From Bryobacter sp964387685 (GTDB taxonomy: Bacteria > Acidobacteriota > Terriglobia > Bryobacterales > Bryobacteraceae): a DNA stretch of 64,000 bases. This document shows positions 8,338-17,089 of this stretch, in pieces (positions within the stretch are counted from its first letter, which is position 1; each line of letters begins with the position of its first letter). The notes below the pieces were generated by a model. The model did no database searches and was not told where the DNA came from. It worked only from the letters and a program-made list of their open reading frames with translations. A program made the position numbers and the translations under genes. The stretch covers positions 62,001 through 126,000 of the forward strand of contig CAYLXK010000006.1 of assembly GCA_964387685.1 (NCBI GenBank), read 5' to 3'.

Positions 8338-9234
8338 CTAATAGCGTAGCGGAGCGACCATGAAGCAGGCGGCAAAGACGAGGCAGGCAAGCGCGAAAAA
8401 GGCGAGGCGGCGGGCATCGAGAGGAGTGGGGTCCTCGATGCGGGGATGACGGCGTCCGAGCAGGAAGAGCAAGGCGGCCCAGCCGAACCAGGGGGGATAG
8501 AAAAAGTAGCCCAAAGGAAGCAGGGCGAGGATGCCGAGAAAGGTGAAGGGTTTGGCCAAGCGGGGCGAGGCGGCGTAAACGAGATGGCCGCCATCCAATT
8601 GGCCAATGGGGAGGAGATTGAGGGCGGTGGCGAAGACCCCGACCCAAGCGCCGCGGGCCATGGGATGGAGGTAGATGTGTTCCGGGTCCGCGCCGGGGAA
8701 GAAAATCTGGAGGAAAGGCCGCATCAGGAAAGGCTTGGAGAAGACGAGGTCGCCCTCCAGGGCCAGGGTGGGCTCGAGGCGGCTCAGCCAGAGGCCAAAG
8801 AAGAGAAAGGGGAGCAGGACGACGAAGCCGGCCAGAGGCCCGGCCAGGGCGACGTCGAAGAGGATGCGGCGGTTGTAGACGATGCTGCGGATGCGGATGA
8901 AGGCGCCGAAGGTGCCGATGAAAGTGGGTGCGGGCAGGAAGTAAGGAAGGGTGGTATCGAGGCCATAGTATTGGCAGGCGCAGTAGTGGCCGAGCTCGTG
9001 AGCGAGCAGGATCAAGAGGAGCGGCAGGGAGAACGAGAATCCGGTTAAGAGGGTGGCGGGGTCCAGGAGGCTTGCCCAGAGCGGGGCGAGATCTTCCTCC
9101 AAGCGAACGGCGGGAAGGCGTTGATGGAAGTTATGGAAGAAGCGGGAGCCAGCCGCGGAAGTAGTCCAAAGGGTGAGAAGGAGAAGCAGGGCCGCGCGGA
9201 AATAGCGGGGCCGAGGTTGGGACTGGATGATCAC
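8338..9234 (-). CDS. Site-2 protease family (M50) membrane metallopeptidase
   Basis: 298-residue polytopic protein with the zinc-binding LLAHELGHYCAC (HExxH form) near residue 80 and the second motif NLLPIGQLDGGH near 215, which supplies the third ligand Asp and is diagnostic of M50 proteases. No PDZ domain is present, so this is the short, FtsH-independent S2P type. Such enzymes cleave membrane proteins within the bilayer, often in signalling. The start is GTG at 9232-9234, 23 bases after the HU stop, suggesting co-transcription with HU. No substrate is evident. Confidence 0.9.
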   Translation of the reverse strand: MIIQSQPRPRYFRAALLLLLTLWTTSAAGSRFFHNFHQRLPAVRLEEDLAPLWASLLDPATLLTGFSFSLPLLLILLAHELGHYCACQYYGLDTTLPYFLPAPTFIGTFGAFIRIRSIVYNRRILFDVALAGPLAGFVVLLPFLFFGLWLSRLEPTLALEGDLVFSKPFLMRPFLQIFFPGADPEHIYLHPMARGAWVGVFATALNLLPIGQLDGGHLVYAASPRLAKPFTFLGILALLPLGYFFYPPWFGWAALLFLLGRRHPRIEDPTPLDARRLAFFALACLVFAACFMVAPLRY

Positions 9235-9257
9235 GCCGGATCAGGATGGCGAATCGT

Positions 9258-9524
9258 TTAGAGGGATTGCAATTCTTTGCCGGGTTTGAAGCGGACGGCC
9301 TTGCCGGGAGGAATGGCCACCTCGTCGCCGGTGCGGGGGTTGCGGCCGATGCCGGTTTTACGGGGCCGAACGTTGAAGATGCCGAAGCCGCGTAGTTCAA
9401 TGCGCTCGCTCTGTCCGAGCGCCCGTTTCATCGATTCGAAGACCGTTTCGACGGCCATCTCGGCCTTGGCCTTGGTGATGCCGGTTCGGGAAACGACCTC
9501 GTTGATGATATCGAGCTTGATCAT
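9258..9524 (-). CDS. HU/IHF-family DNA-binding protein
   Basis: 88-residue nucleoid protein: N-terminal helices (MIKLDIINEVVSRTGI, then KAEMAVETVFESM), the beta arm GFGIFNVRPRKTGIGRNP with the intercalating proline region, and PPGKAVRFKPGKEL at the end. The whole family length is present. It bends DNA as a dimer. IHF-alpha and HU cannot be separated here, though the ELRGFGIF wording is IHF-like. A good sigma-70-type promoter is visible just upstream, and the gene leads a seven-gene minus-strand run. Confidence 0.95.
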   Translation of the reverse strand: MIKLDIINEVVSRTGITKAKAEMAVETVFESMKRALGQSERIELRGFGIFNVRPRKTGIGRNPRTGDEVAIPPGKAVRFKPGKELQSL

Positions 9525-9579
9525 GCGTGAGAAACTCCTAGCGGACGAGAACAGCTAAGTTATTCAAAATATGAACTTT

Positions 9580-9609
9580 AGTATAGGGGTTGGGGCGGGG
9601 CGCTGTCAA
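9580..9609 (-). promoter_or_regulatory. Sigma-70-type promoter for HU and the downstream run
   Basis: On the minus strand a perfect TTGACA (9609-9604) is followed after 18 bases by TATACT (9585-9580). The predicted start near 9573 gives a leader of about 50 bases before the HU ATG at 9524. Seen in sequence; activity is inferred. Confidence 0.7.
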
Positions 9610-9632
9610 GGAAGACGCGGGTGGCCGGCGGG

Positions 9633-9662
9633 TTGACACGGGCGGGAAAGCATTGGTAGGCT
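9633..9662 (+). promoter_or_regulatory. Candidate promoter for the M23 peptidase gene
   Basis: Plus-strand TTGACA at 9633-9638 followed after 18 bases by a weak TAGGCT at 9657-9662. It stands back-to-back with the HU promoter, whose -35 box is only 23 bases away, so the two could share control. Confidence 0.4.
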
Positions 9663-9770
9663 TGGGGTTTCGCAAAAAACCCGGCGCACCTAGCCCCACA
9701 AGGGTAGGGAAATAGACCAGGGAAGCAGAAAGAGCAGCATTCGACCTCGCAAGTGTTTCCGGAGGGGCCG

Positions 9771-10715
9771 GTGCTGGCACAGCTTAGTCAGGTGCAGCAA
9801 CCCTACTTCATCCTCGTTGTCGCGCATTCTTTGCACGGCAGATTGCGGCGCATTCATGTGCCGTACAGCGTCCTATACGGAATTTTAGGGCTGGCGTTGT
9901 TTGGGGGGATCACGGTGGCGGGGGTGGCGGCCAGCTACGCGCGGATGTTCTGGAAAGTCAGTAATTACAACTCTTTACGGGCGGAAATTGACACGGTGCG
10001 GAACCGCTATCTGCACCTAGAAAAAGAGCATAGCGAGGGGAAGCAGCAGCTGGCGACGCTGCAAGTGCTGGCCTCTGAGATATCCACGGCATATGGGCTG
10101 AAGCGGGATTTGGACGGACACGCGGAGCCAGTTCCAGTGGTGGGGCTGACGCCTTCGATCAGCGAGTCGATCGACGATTACAATTTCTTGCGCAACACCA
10201 GTTTTTCGTCGCGCTATGCGACGGCCTTCAACATTTCCAGTCCCATTCGGCCGCGCTTGTCGCTGGAAGACCGTCCGAGCTTGTGGCCGGTGCAGGGCCG
10301 GCTAACGAGCTTTTTCGGGCAGCGGCTGGATCCGTTTAGCGGGCATGGAAGTTTCCATTCGGGGATAGACATCTCGATCCCCTCGGGAACGCCGGTGGTG
10401 GCGACGGCAGGGGGCGTGGTACGTTACGCGGAAAGCCACTATGGCTACGGGCGGTTGGTGGTGCTGGATCATGGAAATGGGCTAGAGACGTACTACGCGC
10501 ATCTTTCGCGCTACGACGTGGTGCCGGGGCAGCGGATTGCGCGGGGGGAGACGTTGGGGCATTCGGGTATGAGCGGGAGGGCGACGTCGCCGCATTTGCA
10601 TTACGAGGTGCGATTGATGGGCTCGCCGGTGAATCCGTATCCGTATCTAAAGTCGCAGTCGGTGATGGCCGAAAACGCGGCGGCGCAGGCCAAGCCGCGA
10701 GATCTTCCGTTCTAG
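9771..10715 (+). CDS. M23-family peptidase, membrane-anchored, coiled-coil
   Basis: About 314 residues. A hydrophobic segment near residues 30-55 anchors the protein, a coiled-coil-like stretch (NSLRAEIDTVRNRYLHLEKE) follows, and a LytM/M23 domain fills the C-terminal half with HSGIDIS (HxxxD) and SPHLHYEV (HxH), the zinc ligands. This is the layout of envelope peptidoglycan endopeptidases or their regulators; the ligands are intact, so activity is possible. I chose GTG at 9771 because GGAGG at 9761-9765 is well spaced; GTG at 9753 is an alternative adding six residues. Confidence 0.92.
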   Translation: MLAQLSQVQQPYFILVVAHSLHGRLRRIHVPYSVLYGILGLALFGGITVAGVAASYARMFWKVSNYNSLRAEIDTVRNRYLHLEKEHSEGKQQLATLQVLASEISTAYGLKRDLDGHAEPVPVVGLTPSISESIDDYNFLRNTSFSSRYATAFNISSPIRPRLSLEDRPSLWPVQGRLTSFFGQRLDPFSGHGSFHSGIDISIPSGTPVVATAGGVVRYAESHYGYGRLVVLDHGNGLETYYAHLSRYDVVPGQRIARGETLGHSGMSGRATSPHLHYEVRLMGSPVNPYPYLKSQSVMAENAAAQAKPRDLPF

Positions 10716-10736
10716 TCGCCAGGTCTGGCAAGGCGT

Positions 10737-10752
10737 GATACACTCGCCCACG
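10737..10752 (+). promoter_or_regulatory. Candidate leaderless promoter of the DUF3500 gene
   Basis: A -10-like GATACA at 10737-10742 ends 9 bases before the GTG start at 10752, and no Shine-Dalgarno sequence lies in that gap. Transcription would begin at or next to the start codon. No convincing -35 box is seen. Confidence 0.35.
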
Positions 10753-11798
10753 TGCGACTTACGATTCTTCGTTGTTCCCTTGCCGCGCTAGCGCTTTCAT
10801 TTTTGGGTACCGCCTATGTGCGGATGAGCGTGCCCAAGCAGATGTCGGAGGCGGCGAATCAGTTTCTCGCGTCCTTGAGCGAGGAACAAAAGAAGCAGGC
10901 GACGTTTGCGTTTGACGACGAGGAGCGCTTCTTTTTCCACTTTGTGCCGGCCGAGAATGTGCAGACGATGTACAAGCGTCCGCGCAAGGGCGTGGTGTTT
11001 AAGGACCTGACGGCGCCGCAGCGGCACCTGGCGCATGCGTTGATCGCGAGCGGGCTTTCGCAGCAGGGCGCGATCAAAGCTTCGACGATTATGAGCCTGG
11101 ACGATGTGTTGCGGATCATGGAGAAGGACACGACGGGGCGCAGGGATTCCGATAAATACTTTGTGTCGATCTTTGGCACGCCGAGCGAGATGGGCAACTG
11201 GGGCTTCCGCTTTGAGGGGCACCACTTGAGCCTGCACTTTACGGTGACGGGCGGCAAGGTGGTTTATAGCCCGACCTTCTTTGGATCGAATCCGGCTGAG
11301 GTAAGAGAAGGGCCGCGCAAGGGACTGCGGGCGCTGGCGCGGGAAGAGGATTTGGGACGCGCGTTTATGTTGAGCCTGACGGCGGAGCAGCAGAAGACGG
11401 CGACGGTGGATGCCAAGGCGTACAACGACATTCTGACTTCGGCCGATCGCGTGGCTGCGCTCAAGGGGCAGCCGAATGGGTTGGCGACGGCGAAGCTGAA
11501 CGCGAAGCAGAAGGAGTTGTTGAAGGAACTGGTGGATGAGTATGCCGATAACTTCCCGGCGGAACTAGCGCAGGATCGTAAGGCGCGTTTTGCGAAAGTG
11601 GCGAACAATTCGTATTTCGCCTGGGCGGGCGTGACGGAGAAGGGCGGACCGCATTATTACCGGATTGCGGCGCCGGACTTTCTGATCGAATACGACTGCA
11701 CGCAGAACGAATCGAATCACATTCACTCGGTGTGGCGCGATCTGACGAACGACTGGGGCCAGGACACGCTTAAGGCGCACTATAAGGCGGCGCACTAG
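10752..11798 (+). CDS. Secreted DUF3500 protein
   Basis: 348-residue protein with an N-terminal signal peptide (basic start, then LAALALSFLGTAYV). The rest matches DUF3500: AANQFLASLSEEQKKQATFAFDDEER near residue 40, NWGFRFEGHHLSLHFTV in the middle, and IAAPDFLIEYDCTQNESNHIHSVWRD near the end, rich in conserved His/Asp/Asn. The biochemical function of DUF3500 is not established; it is common in Acidobacteria and Planctomycetes. The start is GTG, apparently leaderless. The last 29 bases overlap the convergent enolase-superfamily gene. Confidence 0.88.
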   Translation: MRLTILRCSLAALALSFLGTAYVRMSVPKQMSEAANQFLASLSEEQKKQATFAFDDEERFFFHFVPAENVQTMYKRPRKGVVFKDLTAPQRHLAHALIASGLSQQGAIKASTIMSLDDVLRIMEKDTTGRRDSDKYFVSIFGTPSEMGNWGFRFEGHHLSLHFTVTGGKVVYSPTFFGSNPAEVREGPRKGLRALAREEDLGRAFMLSLTAEQQKTATVDAKAYNDILTSADRVAALKGQPNGLATAKLNAKQKELLKELVDEYADNFPAELAQDRKARFAKVANNSYFAWAGVTEKGGPHYYRIAAPDFLIEYDCTQNESNHIHSVWRDLTNDWGQDTLKAHYKAAH

Positions 11799-12897
11799 AA
11801 AGCGCGCCTGGGGCCGAGACGTAGGCTCCGTTTTCGAGGCGGCAGGGCGAGGCGGCGAAGCGGTTGGCCAACTCGACGACGCTCGGATTGTATTCGCAGA
11901 GGCGGCAATTGGGGATAGCAAAGGCGCTTTCGAGGGCGGCCTTGAGTTGGGGCGGCAGGGCAATGGAGATGTGGGGGACGATCGCGGCGCCGTGGGCGGC
12001 AGCTAATTCCGAAAGGGCCAGAGTTTCCGTAATGCCGCTGCGGCCAAGGTCGGGCTGCCAGTAGGTAACGATGTCGCGCTCGAAGAAAGGTTTGGCTTCC
12101 CAGCGCGTACGGTAACTTTCGCCAAGGGCGAGGCGGACGCCGGTTTCCTCGACAAGGCGAACGTGGGCGTCGAGATCTTCGGGAACGAGGGGACACTCGA
12201 GCCAGAGGATGCCCCGCTCGGCGAGATCGCGGGCGCAATCGGTTGAGGGCAGGTGCCAGAGGGCGTCCACGGCGAGGCGGATGCCGGGGAAGTGGCTAGA
12301 GAGAGCGTCGAGGGTGGCGAGGAGATCCTGCCAGTCGCTTTCGAAGTAGAGCTTGAAGGTGCGGAAGCCGGCGCGCCAGTGACGGTCTACAAAGGCGAGG
12401 CGGTCAGCCAGATTTTGACCGGGCACGCCACTGACGTAGGCTTCGACGGCGCCTGCGGTGGGGAGAGGCTGAGCGCAAAGATTCCAGAGGGCGATGTCGA
12501 CGCCGGCAATGGCATCGAGCATGAAGCCGCCGCTTTGACCGCGCACGCGCATGGTGGAATACATACGTTGCCAGAGCTCGGCAATGCGGGCGCGGGAGCC
12601 GTCGAAGTCTTCGCCGACGAGGACGGGGGCGAGGAGGCGATGGACGATTTCGGCGGGGACCTCGGGGGCGAGGGGCGCTTGGGCTTCGCCCCAGCCGACG
12701 CGGCCATCGGAGAGTTCGACGCGGACGAGGCAGGATTCGAAGTGGCGGCTGTAGAGGGCGGGGTAGTGGAGGCTCCAGGCGTAAGCGGAGTCTCCCGATA
12801 AGGCGTGGGGGCTGCCGGCGGTGCCCTGGGCTTGGGCATGGTCGCGGGCGAGTTTAACGGGAAAGGCCTGCAGGGAGAGAATTTGTTGCGCGGGCAT
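11770..12897 (-). CDS. Mandelate racemase/muconate-lactonizing (enolase superfamily) enzyme
   Basis: 375 residues with an N-terminal capping domain and a C-terminal barrel. The three metal ligands are visible: Asp in LAVDALWH, Glu in LWLECPLVPED and Glu in LALGESYR. FRTFKLYFE supplies a lysine at the second strand, though only one Lys of the usual KxK is clear. VPHISIALPP near the end is where other members carry a catalytic His or Glu. The family abstracts a proton alpha to a carboxylate, for example in sugar-acid dehydration. Divergent from the TonB-dependent receptor with only 41 bases between the starts, which fits shared control and a sugar-acid substrate; the substrate is inferred. Confidence 0.88.
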   Translation of the reverse strand: MPAQQILSLQAFPVKLARDHAQAQGTAGSPHALSGDSAYAWSLHYPALYSRHFESCLVRVELSDGRVGWGEAQAPLAPEVPAEIVHRLLAPVLVGEDFDGSRARIAELWQRMYSTMRVRGQSGGFMLDAIAGVDIALWNLCAQPLPTAGAVEAYVSGVPGQNLADRLAFVDRHWRAGFRTFKLYFESDWQDLLATLDALSSHFPGIRLAVDALWHLPSTDCARDLAERGILWLECPLVPEDLDAHVRLVEETGVRLALGESYRTRWEAKPFFERDIVTYWQPDLGRSGITETLALSELAAAHGAAIVPHISIALPPQLKAALESAFAIPNCRLCEYNPSVVELANRFAASPCRLENGAYVSAPGALSSAPPYSAP

Positions 12898-12938
12898 GAA
12901 AGGGTGTGATAGGAATTATTTCAGATTTCAGAGGTCCC

Positions 12939-15900
12939 ATGAAGAACCATACCCATCGCCCGATCTTTGCCAGCGCCTTGCTGACGCTGGCCGCCCTAAT
13001 GCCCTTGAGCTTGCCCGTAGTTGCCCAACAAGGCCGCGGGACTATTGCGGGTCTGGTAACGGATACGAGCGGAGCGGCCGTTGCGGGCGCGCAGGTGAAG
13101 GTGACCAATGTGGGGACCAATCAAAGCTTTAGCGCCGAGACTACCAGCGAAGGCTTGTACCAGGCGCCGAACCTCGCGGTGGGCGAATACACGGTAAGCG
13201 TGGAGAAGGCGGGGTTCCGGCGGGTGAACCGCACCGGGCTGCAATTGCAGGTGGACCAACGGGCGCAGGTAGACATTCGACTTGAAGTGGGGCAGGTGAC
13301 GGAATCGATTGAGGTGAGCAGCGAAGCCGTGCTGGTGGATACGTCGAACACGTCGATCGGCAAGGTGGTGGACCGCAAGCGGGTGAGCGAGTTGCCGCTG
13401 AATGGGCGGAACGCGCTGGCCTTGACGTTGTTGACGCCGAGCGTGAAGTCGAACGCGGGGCCGACTTCGTCGGGCTTTGCGGACCGGGGCATTCAGCTTT
13501 CTTCGATTTCGATTAACGGCGGGCCGAACGCGATGAACGGGCAGTTGCTGGACGGCGGCAATAACATCCAAAGCTACATTGGCGAGGTGGCGATTAATCC
13601 GGGTGTGGATTCCGTGGAAGAGTTCAAGGTGCAATCGGGCGGCATGAGCGCGGAGTATGGCTTTACCGCGGGCGGGGTGATCAACATGGTGACGCGCTCG
13701 GGAACGAATCAACTGCACGGCAGCGTGTATGAGTTTCTGCGCAACGATGCGCTGGATGCGCGCAATACTTTTGCGTCGACGAAGCCGCCGTTCCGCTACA
13801 ACCAATTTGGCGCGTCCGTAGGCGGGCCGGTGATCAAGGACCGGACGTTTTTCTTTGGAAACTGGGAAGAATACCGTTACCGGCGTTCGCAGGTGCGCAT
13901 TGGCAGCTTCCCGACGGTGGGACAACGCGGGGGGAACTTTGGAGATTTGCGCAACGCGCAAGGCGCGCTGATCCAACTTTTCGATCCGTTTTCGACGCAA
14001 GGGTCGGGAACGGGGGTGACGCGTACGCCTTACCCGGGTAATGTGATTCCGGCGAGCCAGATCGATCCGGTAGCGAGGGCGATCAACGAATTTTACCCGA
14101 TACCGAACCGGACGCCCGCGACGGAGACCGAGCGGATTACGAACACGAACAATTTTCAGACGAACGCGAGCGAGATCCAATCGATGCGGCAGTACACGCT
14201 AAAGGGCGACCACCGCTTTACGAACGCGAATTCGTTGTTCTTCCGCTACTCGTTCTTCAATCACAAGACGGATAACGGCGCGGGGGGCGCGACGATCTAT
14301 CCCAACGAAGTGGTGAGCAAGCGCGACGACGATTTGAAGAACTTCAACGCGGTCTTGAGCGACACGCATGTCGTATCGCCGACCATCGTGAATGAATTGC
14401 GCATTGGCGCGACGCGCGGCTACTTTCCCTTTGTAGTGCGCAGCTTTGGCGGCGGGTGGCCGCAGAAGTTGGGGCTGCCCTCGATCGTGCCGGCAGACAC
14501 GTTTCCGGCCATCAATAACGGGCTGACGGGCTTTAATACGGGCACGGCCGGATTACGCGGGAGCTTGAACTGGCAGTTCCTGGACCAGGTGAATATCGTG
14601 CGCGGCGCGCATTCATTGAAGCTGGGCTTCGATTTGCGGCTCTTACAGGGGCATAATTTGCAACGCGGTGCGCCATCGGGTTCTTATACCTTCGCCTCGG
14701 GACTGACGGCGAATCCGTTGACGCCGGCGGGGACGGGCAATGGCTACGCGACGTTTTTGGTGGGGGCCGTGAGCGGGGCAAGCGTGACGACGCACGTGGG
14801 CGAGAGCCAGGTGTCGCATTCCATCAGCGGATATGTGCAGGACGATTGGAAGATATCGCGGCGCCTGACGCTGAACATGGGGCTGCGCTACGACTACCAG
14901 TCTCAGGCGGTGGAGCGCAACAATGGGGCGACGAATTTCGACCCCTTTTGCCAGTTGCCGAATGGGTTGGCGGGGTGCACGGTGTTTGCGGGAGTGGATG
15001 GCCAGCCGCGCACGTGGCGCAACGAGGATTACTCAAATATTGGGCCGCGCCTGGGGATGGCTTTCGATGTGTTCGGCAACACGAAGACGATCCTGCGGGC
15101 CGCTTACGGGATGATGTATCCGTCGCAGATGTGGAGAGAGAATTACGCGAATGCCAACGGCTTTGCGCAGACGAGCACTAGCTATCCCCAATCGGACATT
15201 AACCGGCCCTCCTTCCTACTGCGGCAGGGATTCCCCTCGGCTCCGATTCCGCCGCAAGGGCGGGCTCTGGGCGCGGCGGCGTTTTTAGGGCAAGGCGTGG
15301 CGTACGACGAGGAAGACGGCAACATTCCGCGCATTCAGCAATTCACGATCAGCCTGCAGCAGCAAGTATGGAAGAGCTGGCTATTTGAGGCTTCCTATGC
15401 TGGCAACCTCGGACGCGGTCTGACGGCGGGGAGCTACGACCTAAATCAGTTGGACCCGGCTTTCCTCTCGTTGGGACAAAGCCTGACGCAGCAGGTGCCG
15501 AACCCGAATGCGGGGCGAGTGCCGGGCGCACTGGGCAACGCGACGATTACGCGTGAACAGTCGTTGCGGCCCTTCCCGCACTATACGGGCATCTCGGTGC
15601 GCAATCCGAGGCTAGGCAGCTACAACTCGCACCTTTTGCTGTTGAGCGCCGAAAAGCGCCTGTCGCGGGGGTTGACGTTCCTGGTCTCCTTTACGGGTGG
15701 CAAGGTGATCAGCGACAGCATTCAGACGCCGGTGAACTTCGGGCCGATCGAGCAGGCTTCCGTGGTGGGATACCAGAACGGCAAATACAATCGCGCCGCG
15801 GAGCGGAGCGTGGACCCCTCGGACGTGGCGCAGCGCGCAACGGTAAGCCTGGTTTACGAGTTGCCTTTTGGGCGCGGCCAGCAGGGGTGGAACCGTTTGA

Positions 15901-16355
15901 TTGGCGGCTGGCAGGTGAACACGATCGGGATCCTGCAAACGGGCATACCGCTCTTGGTGAGCGGCGCGAACAACCAACGGGCCAGCCGCCCGAATTCGAC
16001 CGGCACGAGCCCGAAGCTGGAGAACCCGACGGCGCAGCGCTGGTTTGACACGACGGCCTTTGTGAATCCGGCGCCTTTTACGTTCGGGAATCTGGGACGC
16101 ACGATTCCGGACGTGCGCACGCCGGGGACGTCGAATTGGGATTTATCCTTTATCAAGAACACGCGCATCACGGAGCGCTTCAATCTGCAATTCCGCACGG
16201 AGATGTTTAACTTCCTAAATCATGTAAACCTGGGCGCGCCGAATACGGGCTTCTCGCCCGGCCCAAATGGCTTGAATCAATCGGGGGCGTTTGGTGTGAT
16301 CACCAGCGCACGCGACGCCCGGACGATCCAGATGTCGTTGAAGCTATCTTTCTAG
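12939..16355 (+). CDS. Oar-type TonB-dependent receptor with carboxypeptidase-regulatory-like domain
   Basis: Outer-membrane protein of about 1,138 residues. The signal peptide ends near VVAQQ. A beta-sandwich regulatory domain (GTIAGLVTDTSGAAVAGAQV) covers roughly residues 30-115, then a plug-like region with LPLNGRNALAL and a long barrel that ends in the aromatic residue Phe of SLKLSF, as expected for BAM-dependent folding. These large receptors are the expanded Acidobacterial type, thought to import or bind oligosaccharides. Start ATG 12939 is preceded by AGAGG. Divergent from the enolase-superfamily gene and 2 bases before a GntR-type regulator, so it probably belongs to a substrate-inducible locus. 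Confidence 0.93.
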   Translation: MKNHTHRPIFASALLTLAALMPLSLPVVAQQGRGTIAGLVTDTSGAAVAGAQVKVTNVGTNQSFSAETTSEGLYQAPNLAVGEYTVSVEKAGFRRVNRTGLQLQVDQRAQVDIRLEVGQVTESIEVSSEAVLVDTSNTSIGKVVDRKRVSELPLNGRNALALTLLTPSVKSNAGPTSSGFADRGIQLSSISINGGPNAMNGQLLDGGNNIQSYIGEVAINPGVDSVEEFKVQSGGMSAEYGFTAGGVINMVTRSGTNQLHGSVYEFLRNDALDARNTFASTKPPFRYNQFGASVGGPVIKDRTFFFGNWEEYRYRRSQVRIGSFPTVGQRGGNFGDLRNAQGALIQLFDPFSTQGSGTGVTRTPYPGNVIPASQIDPVARAINEFYPIPNRTPATETERITNTNNFQTNASEIQSMRQYTLKGDHRFTNANSLFFRYSFFNHKTDNGAGGATIYPNEVVSKRDDDLKNFNAVLSDTHVVSPTIVNELRIGATRGYFPFVVRSFGGGWPQKLGLPSIVPADTFPAINNGLTGFNTGTAGLRGSLNWQFLDQVNIVRGAHSLKLGFDLRLLQGHNLQRGAPSGSYTFASGLTANPLTPAGTGNGYATFLVGAVSGASVTTHVGESQVSHSISGYVQDDWKISRRLTLNMGLRYDYQSQAVERNNGATNFDPFCQLPNGLAGCTVFAGVDGQPRTWRNEDYSNIGPRLGMAFDVFGNTKTILRAAYGMMYPSQMWRENYANANGFAQTSTSYPQSDINRPSFLLRQGFPSAPIPPQGRALGAAAFLGQGVAYDEEDGNIPRIQQFTISLQQQVWKSWLFEASYAGNLGRGLTAGSYDLNQLDPAFLSLGQSLTQQVPNPNAGRVPGALGNATITREQSLRPFPHYTGISVRNPRLGSYNSHLLLLSAEKRLSRGLTFLVSFTGGKVISDSIQTPVNFGPIEQASVVGYQNGKYNRAAERSVDPSDVAQRATVSLVYELPFGRGQQGWNRLIGGWQVNTIGILQTGIPLLVSGANNQRASRPNSTGTSPKLENPTAQRWFDTTAFVNPAPFTFGNLGRTIPDVRTPGTSNWDLSFIKNTRITERFNLQFRTEMFNFLNHVNLGAPNTGFSPGPNGLNQSGAFGVITSARDARTIQMSLKLSF

Positions 16356-16357
16356 CG

Positions 16358-17089
16358 ATGCCGTTGTCCCCTTTGCGAAAGAAGCGCGCGACCGACGAAG
16401 TATACGATTCGATCCGGGCGGCGATTCTTACGCGGCTATTCGAGCCGGGGCAAAGGCTAAAGGCCGATGCGCTGGCGGAGCAGCTGGGCGTGAGCCTGAC
16501 GCCGGTGCGGCACGCGCTAAGCCAACTAGCCGTGGAAGGCCTGATCGAGATTCATCCGCGGAGCGGCACCTATGTGGCTTCGGTGTCGGCGGCGGAACTG
16601 GAAGAGACCTTCGAGATCCGGGTGGCGCTGGAGACGCTGGCGGCGGCGCGGGCGGTCGAGCGCCTGACGGCGCAGGATCTGGCGGAAATGCGGGCGATTC
16701 TCGAGCGGCTGGCCGAGACGGTGCGCGACGAAGAAGGGATGAAGCGGCACGAGGCGGCGAACCTGGATTTCCACCGGAAGCTGCTGGCGATTGCGGGTTC
16801 CAAGCGGCTGCTAGAGATGTATGAGACGTTGAACGCGCACATCCAGATTGCGCGCATCCACGCGGCGGAGGGCCCGAATTTTCCGAGGCTGAAGGCGAGG
16901 CTGGAGCAGGAGCACGAGGAGCATACGGCGATAGTGGAGGCCTTGGGCAAGAAGTCCGCGGCGAAGCTGCAGGCGGCGCTGAAACAGCACATCCTGCGGG
17001 CGCAGGAGAGCCTAGTGCGGGCTTTGGGCGGCGAGGGGAAAGGGGCGGCGCACGAGGGTGCGAAAAACGGCAAAGCCAAGCGGGTGTAG
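16358..17089 (+). CDS. GntR-family transcriptional regulator, FCD type
   Basis: 243 residues: an N-terminal winged helix (residues 10-80, DEVYDSIRAAILT, then LAEQLGVSLTPVRHALSQLAVEGLIE) and an all-helical FCD effector domain with metal-ligand-type residues in NLDFHRKLLAIAG and EHTAIVEAL. FCD regulators typically respond to small carboxylic or sugar acids. It starts 2 bases after the receptor stop, so is likely co-transcribed, and probably controls the receptor, carrier and aldolase genes. A Lys/Gly-rich tail after about residue 225 overlaps the convergent MFS gene by 78 bases. Confidence 0.92.
   Translation: MPLSPLRKKRATDEVYDSIRAAILTRLFEPGQRLKADALAEQLGVSLTPVRHALSQLAVEGLIEIHPRSGTYVASVSAAELEETFEIRVALETLAAARAVERLTAQDLAEMRAILERLAETVRDEEGMKRHEAANLDFHRKLLAIAGSKRLLEMYETLNAHIQIARIHAAEGPNFPRLKARLEQEHEEHTAIVEALGKKSAAKLQAALKQHILRAQESLVRALGGEGKGAAHEGAKNGKAKRV

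Noticed and set aside
12996..14180. Long minus-strand frame in the first receptor gene
   Set aside because: Arg/His-rich shadow of the receptor; no known domain.
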